Source of the DNA: Nitrososphaerota archaeon
GTDB taxonomy: Archaea; Thermoproteota; Nitrososphaeria; Nitrososphaerales; CADDZS01
Length of the DNA stretch: 7,462 nt
Direction of reading: 5' to 3'
NCBI GenBank assembly: GCA_027314685.1
Contig: DAHVAI010000369.1
Span: forward strand, 1-7,462
A program made the translations under genes and the position numbers. The notes beneath the pieces are model-generated. The model saw only the letters and a list, made by a program, of their open reading frames with translations. It did no database searches and was not told where the DNA came from. This document shows, piece by piece, positions 5,559 through 7,462 of this stretch. Numbering within the stretch: position 1 is the first letter of the stretch; the number at the start of each line of letters is the position of its first letter.

Positions 5559-6560
5559 TTGTCAAAAAACTCGATTGTTATCTCTCACAGGAAGGATGCT
5601 GACGGAATATGCAGCGCCGCATTGGTAAAGCACATGTGCGGGGCACAGATTTTTCTTTCCGACTACGCAGATATGGTTGAAACTCTAGCAGCCGTCGGAA
5701 AAGCTGATGACTATTACATTTGTGACTTGGCAACCAACAGCAAGACCTTTCCTGGATTCTTGGAGCAGGCAACCAGGCTAGGAAGCTACGGGCACGTTAA
5801 CTACATCGACCACCACCCTCTTTCAGCCGAATCTCGATCAAAACTCACGAATGCAGGGGTAGAAATCATAAACTCTGCTGATGAATGTGCTTCGGTATTG
5901 GTTTACAAAGAGTATGAATCAAAACTAAAAGATTCACCTCAAATGAAGATCGCTGCCTCTTGCGGTGCAATCACAGACTATATGGACTCTGGACCCTTTG
6001 CAAAGAAAATCATTTCTTCATTTGACAGACAGTTTTTGTTGTATGAAGCAACTCTACTCTCATTCACAATCTCGATGACAGGCCGCGGACTCGAAGAGAG
6101 CAATGCAAGATTAGTTCAGATAGCAAATGAAATTGCAGGTGGTAAACTACCACACGAGATCGAGAACGCGCCTCAATTGGCGCAAACCCACGCCGAAAAA
6201 TCTGCAAGGCTGATACAAGTTGCGAGGGAGAAGGGAAAGAAGATGAACAATTTCGCGTACATCTCAACCCAAGAGTCTGCAACGGGTAACGTCGCATACT
6301 TTCTGATTGGCTCGTTCGATGTTCCTGTCGGTTTGGCGTATAGAGAGGAAGGATCTGATTACTACGAGATTTCGATTCGCTCTGTGGAAGAATCAAGACA
6401 TGATTTAGGAAAAATTGCAAGCAAGGTTGCGGCGCAGCTTAATGCTTCTGGAGGTGGGCATCAACACGCAAGCGGAGCTAGAATAAAGCGCAATCAACTG
6501 GAGAGTTTTCTATCATTGCTTGATCAGGAGCTCGCAAGGGCTACTGTCCCTACACAATAG
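5559..6560 (+). CDS. DHH/DHHA1 family phosphoesterase (NrnA/archaeal RecJ-like nuclease)
   Basis: A 333-residue protein with all expected metal-binding motifs of the DHH superfamily: ISHRKDADG (H10, D13, D15), YICDLA (D56), NYIDHHPLS (D84-H85-H86) and GAITDYMD (D140). The C-terminal DHHA1 domain has SGGGHQHASGARI (G298-H301, H303), the substrate-binding glycine-rich loop. These enzymes use two Mn2+ or Mg2+ ions to hydrolyse phosphodiesters in short RNA, single-stranded DNA or dinucleotides. The length (~330) suits NrnA-type or the shorter archaeal RecJ-like proteins (for example Hel308-associated nuclease) better than the longer GINS-associated nuclease. The exact substrate is not decided by sequence alone. 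It is soluble and cytoplasmic. The TTG at 5559 puts the first motif at the usual distance; an in-frame TAA at 5532 limits any longer form. Confidence 0.9.
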   Translation: MSKNSIVISHRKDADGICSAALVKHMCGAQIFLSDYADMVETLAAVGKADDYYICDLATNSKTFPGFLEQATRLGSYGHVNYIDHHPLSAESRSKLTNAGVEIINSADECASVLVYKEYESKLKDSPQMKIAASCGAITDYMDSGPFAKKIISSFDRQFLLYEATLLSFTISMTGRGLEESNARLVQIANEIAGGKLPHEIENAPQLAQTHAEKSARLIQVAREKGKKMNNFAYISTQESATGNVAYFLIGSFDVPVGLAYREEGSDYYEISIRSVEESRHDLGKIASKVAAQLNASGGGHQHASGARIKRNQLESFLSLLDQELARATVPTQ

Positions 6561-6607
6561 GAGCAGAACTTCGAGTTTTCAATACACGAGAATCTCTGCT
6601 CGGCCGT

Positions 6608-6775
6608 GTGCCAATTGCGGATCCCGGATGGTATGAATCAATGTTCATGCAAGCCAATGTGCCTTTAACCAGAGACTATATGGTGCAAAGTTTCTGTATT
6701 CTTTATGACGGAGTGCCAGTCTCACAGGTGTTGTCTGGAACCGCCGTTGTGAGCGCAGGCGGCTATGGAGAATAG
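6608..6775 (+). CDS. Doubtful 55-aa open frame after the DHH gene
   Basis: Frame open from 6524 to TAG at 6773-6775, overlapping the end of the DHH gene. There is no ATG near the beginning; GTG at 6608 gives 55 residues beginning with PIADPGWYESMF and ending VSQVLSGTAVVSAGGYGE. The conceptual protein has balanced composition and beta-strand-like hydrophobic runs, including upstream residues GAELRVFNTRESLLG, which makes random noise less likely. It could be the relic of a larger gene that lost its 5' end, or a small gene. No family recognised. The interval 6561-6816 otherwise shows nothing. Confidence 0.25.
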   Translation: MPIADPGWYESMFMQANVPLTRDYMVQSFCILYDGVPVSQVLSGTAVVSAGGYGE

Positions 6776-6800
6776 GGAGGGAGCGCCTCATTCGCTCTTC

Positions 6801-6810
6801 TTTATAAATA
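6801..6810 (+). promoter_or_regulatory. Strong TATA-like box just before a membrane-protein gene
   Basis: TTTATAAATA is the best archaeal TATA match in the window. It lies only 6 bases before the ATG at 6817. With normal spacing, transcription would begin near 6826-6832. A message starting there would lack the first ATG and begin at or just after the second in-frame ATG (6826). Confidence 0.5.
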
Positions 6811-6816
6811 AGGATC

Positions 6817-7143
6817 ATGGTCAGAATGCTCGGTACTAATTTGGCAGAGGCTCAGGTAGTCTACACGGATTCTAAGATCAAGGGTTGGCATGCGTTCCTA
6901 GTTGTCGCAGTCTTACAGGTCGTCCTCATGGGAATCGGATTTTATTACAATGGCATTCCACATTATGGCATCGAGATATGGGTGTTCTTTGTCTTTACTG
7001 TGGTCTCCTTCATCGGCGGATTAGTGGCTTCCACCTGTTTTGAAGAGAAGATCGACTGGGGCTGGTTTGGTGGCGCTTTTCTACTTTGGGTCATAGAAGT
7101 CATGACCTATTTAATTATCGTGTCCCCAAACATTCCATTTTGA
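6817..7143 (+). CDS. Three-helix integral membrane protein, unknown (108 aa, start uncertain)
   Basis: A short soluble N-terminus (about 20 residues) precedes three strongly hydrophobic helices at about 24-44 (HAFLVVAVLQVVLMGIGFYY), 51-72 (IEIWVFFVFTVVSFIGGLVA) and 82-103 (WFGGAFLLWVIEVMTYLIIV). Loops are short, with one charged loop, CFEEKIDWGW, between helices 2 and 3. There is no signal peptide, transporter signature or catalytic motif; I do not recognise the family. Two starts compete: ATG at 6817 and ATG at 6826. The second is favoured by the TATA box at 6801-6810 and by AGGA 11 bases before it. The loss would be only MVR, so the product hardly changes. It seems to be transcribed on its own, 41 bases after the doubtful frame and followed by T-rich sequence. 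Confidence 0.72.
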   Translation: MVRMLGTNLAEAQVVYTDSKIKGWHAFLVVAVLQVVLMGIGFYYNGIPHYGIEIWVFFVFTVVSFIGGLVASTCFEEKIDWGWFGGAFLLWVIEVMTYLIIVSPNIPF

Positions 7144-7234
7144 ACTAGAATTCATCTCAGCTGAAGGTAATCCGAGTTAGGAGTTTTTCATGTATGCATG
7201 GCCCTTACGACAATCGAGCGAGGCCGCTGCGGTG

Positions 7235-7256
7235 GTTTAGGTTTTTGTTTCTAAAC
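7235..7256. terminator. Inverted repeat enclosing a T-tract
   Basis: GTTTAG (7235-7240) and CTAAAC (7251-7256) are exact complements around a loop, GTTTTTGTTT, that is nine-tenths G/T. The T-tract on the plus strand resembles an archaeal terminator for the membrane-protein gene; another T5 run lies at about 7183-7187. Because the repeat also lies directly before a TATA-like TAAATTG (7259-7265), an operator for the next gene is an alternative. The remaining bases between 7144 and 7284 show nothing else. Confidence 0.35.
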
Positions 7257-7284
7257 AGTAAATTGCACTCTCACGAAATGAAAG

Positions 7285-7462
7285 ATGGCAACGTGTGTGG
7301 ACTCTGAAAATCCTCTTTGGACAAGAGGAGCCTATTTCAAAGACTACATTCTCACGAAAAAAAGAATGGTGATAGAAAAATTCGATTCACCTCGGGAGCA
7401 CTGTGGGTGGGGAAACAAGCTAGACTGGAAATACAATCTATCAATAATCGATGGTACACACA
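7285..7462 (+). CDS. 5' part of an unrecognised gene, cut by the window end
   Basis: The frame starts at ATG 7285 and stays open for 59 codons to the end of the window. An in-frame TGA two codons upstream (7279-7281) fixes this as the only ATG start. The conceptual N-terminus MATCVDSENPLWTRGAYFKD is soluble and polar. Further on it is rich in Trp, Lys and charged residues (FDSPREHCGWGNKLDWKY). There is no signal peptide or known motif. TAAATTG about 23 bases upstream could be its TATA box. Fifty-nine open codons alone are modest evidence, but composition and the promoter-like context support a real gene. Confidence 0.5.
   Translation, partial: MATCVDSENPLWTRGAYFKDYILTKKRMVIEKFDSPREHCGWGNKLDWKYNLSIIDGTH

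Noticed and set aside
1..7462. CRISPR array, tRNA, rRNA or insertion sequence
   Set aside because: No regularly spaced repeats, no cloverleaf-like segments and no transposase-like frame or terminal inverted repeats were seen.

Overview
The window most resembles a mesophilic archaeon, probably a soil-type Thaumarchaeote (Nitrososphaeria). The basis is a small winged-helix regulator of a kind I associate with that phylum, a compact DHH/DHHA1 phosphoesterase, frequent TTG start codons, A/T-rich TATA-like boxes about 28-32 bases before some starts, and secreted proteins with many N-glycosylation sequons. The assignment is inference; there is no rRNA or other marker gene here.

Layout. Bases 1-318 (+) hold the 3' end of an NAD-dependent sugar-nucleotide epimerase/decarboxylase of the UDP-glucuronate decarboxylase type. 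Facing it is a long minus-strand cluster, read from 4094 down to 413. In order it encodes a secreted Thr-rich mucin-like protein, a membrane-anchored coiled-coil protein, possibly a 62-aa protein, an 83-aa protein, a 48-aa Cys-containing protein, a 370-aa soluble coiled-coil protein, and a secreted clan GH-A glycoside hydrolase. Several of these genes overlap by 4 bases (ATGA or TTGA), so translational coupling and one operon are likely.

Bases 4095-4454 show no convincing gene and contain a perfect 7-bp hairpin. Bases 4455-4781 hold a frameshifted, stop-containing second copy of the epimerase 3' end, in the same orientation as the intact copy. The minus-strand cluster is therefore bracketed by an intact and a decayed direct repeat of one gene. 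A winged-helix regulator follows (4818-5165, -).

The right part is on the plus strand: a gene-poor stretch (5205-5526), the DHH/DHHA1 phosphoesterase (5559-6560), a doubtful small open frame (6608-6775), a three-helix membrane protein (6817-7143), a hairpin with a T-tract (7235-7256), and the 5' part of an unrecognised gene running off the window at 7462.

How the genes may work together. The cluster combines a heavily O-glycosylatable surface protein, a membrane-tethered coiled coil, a cytoplasmic coiled coil and a secreted glycosidase, next to a UDP-sugar enzyme. This suggests a cell-envelope or extracellular-glycan function. It is the best candidate here for an undescribed system, but the functional link rests on gene order and predicted location only.
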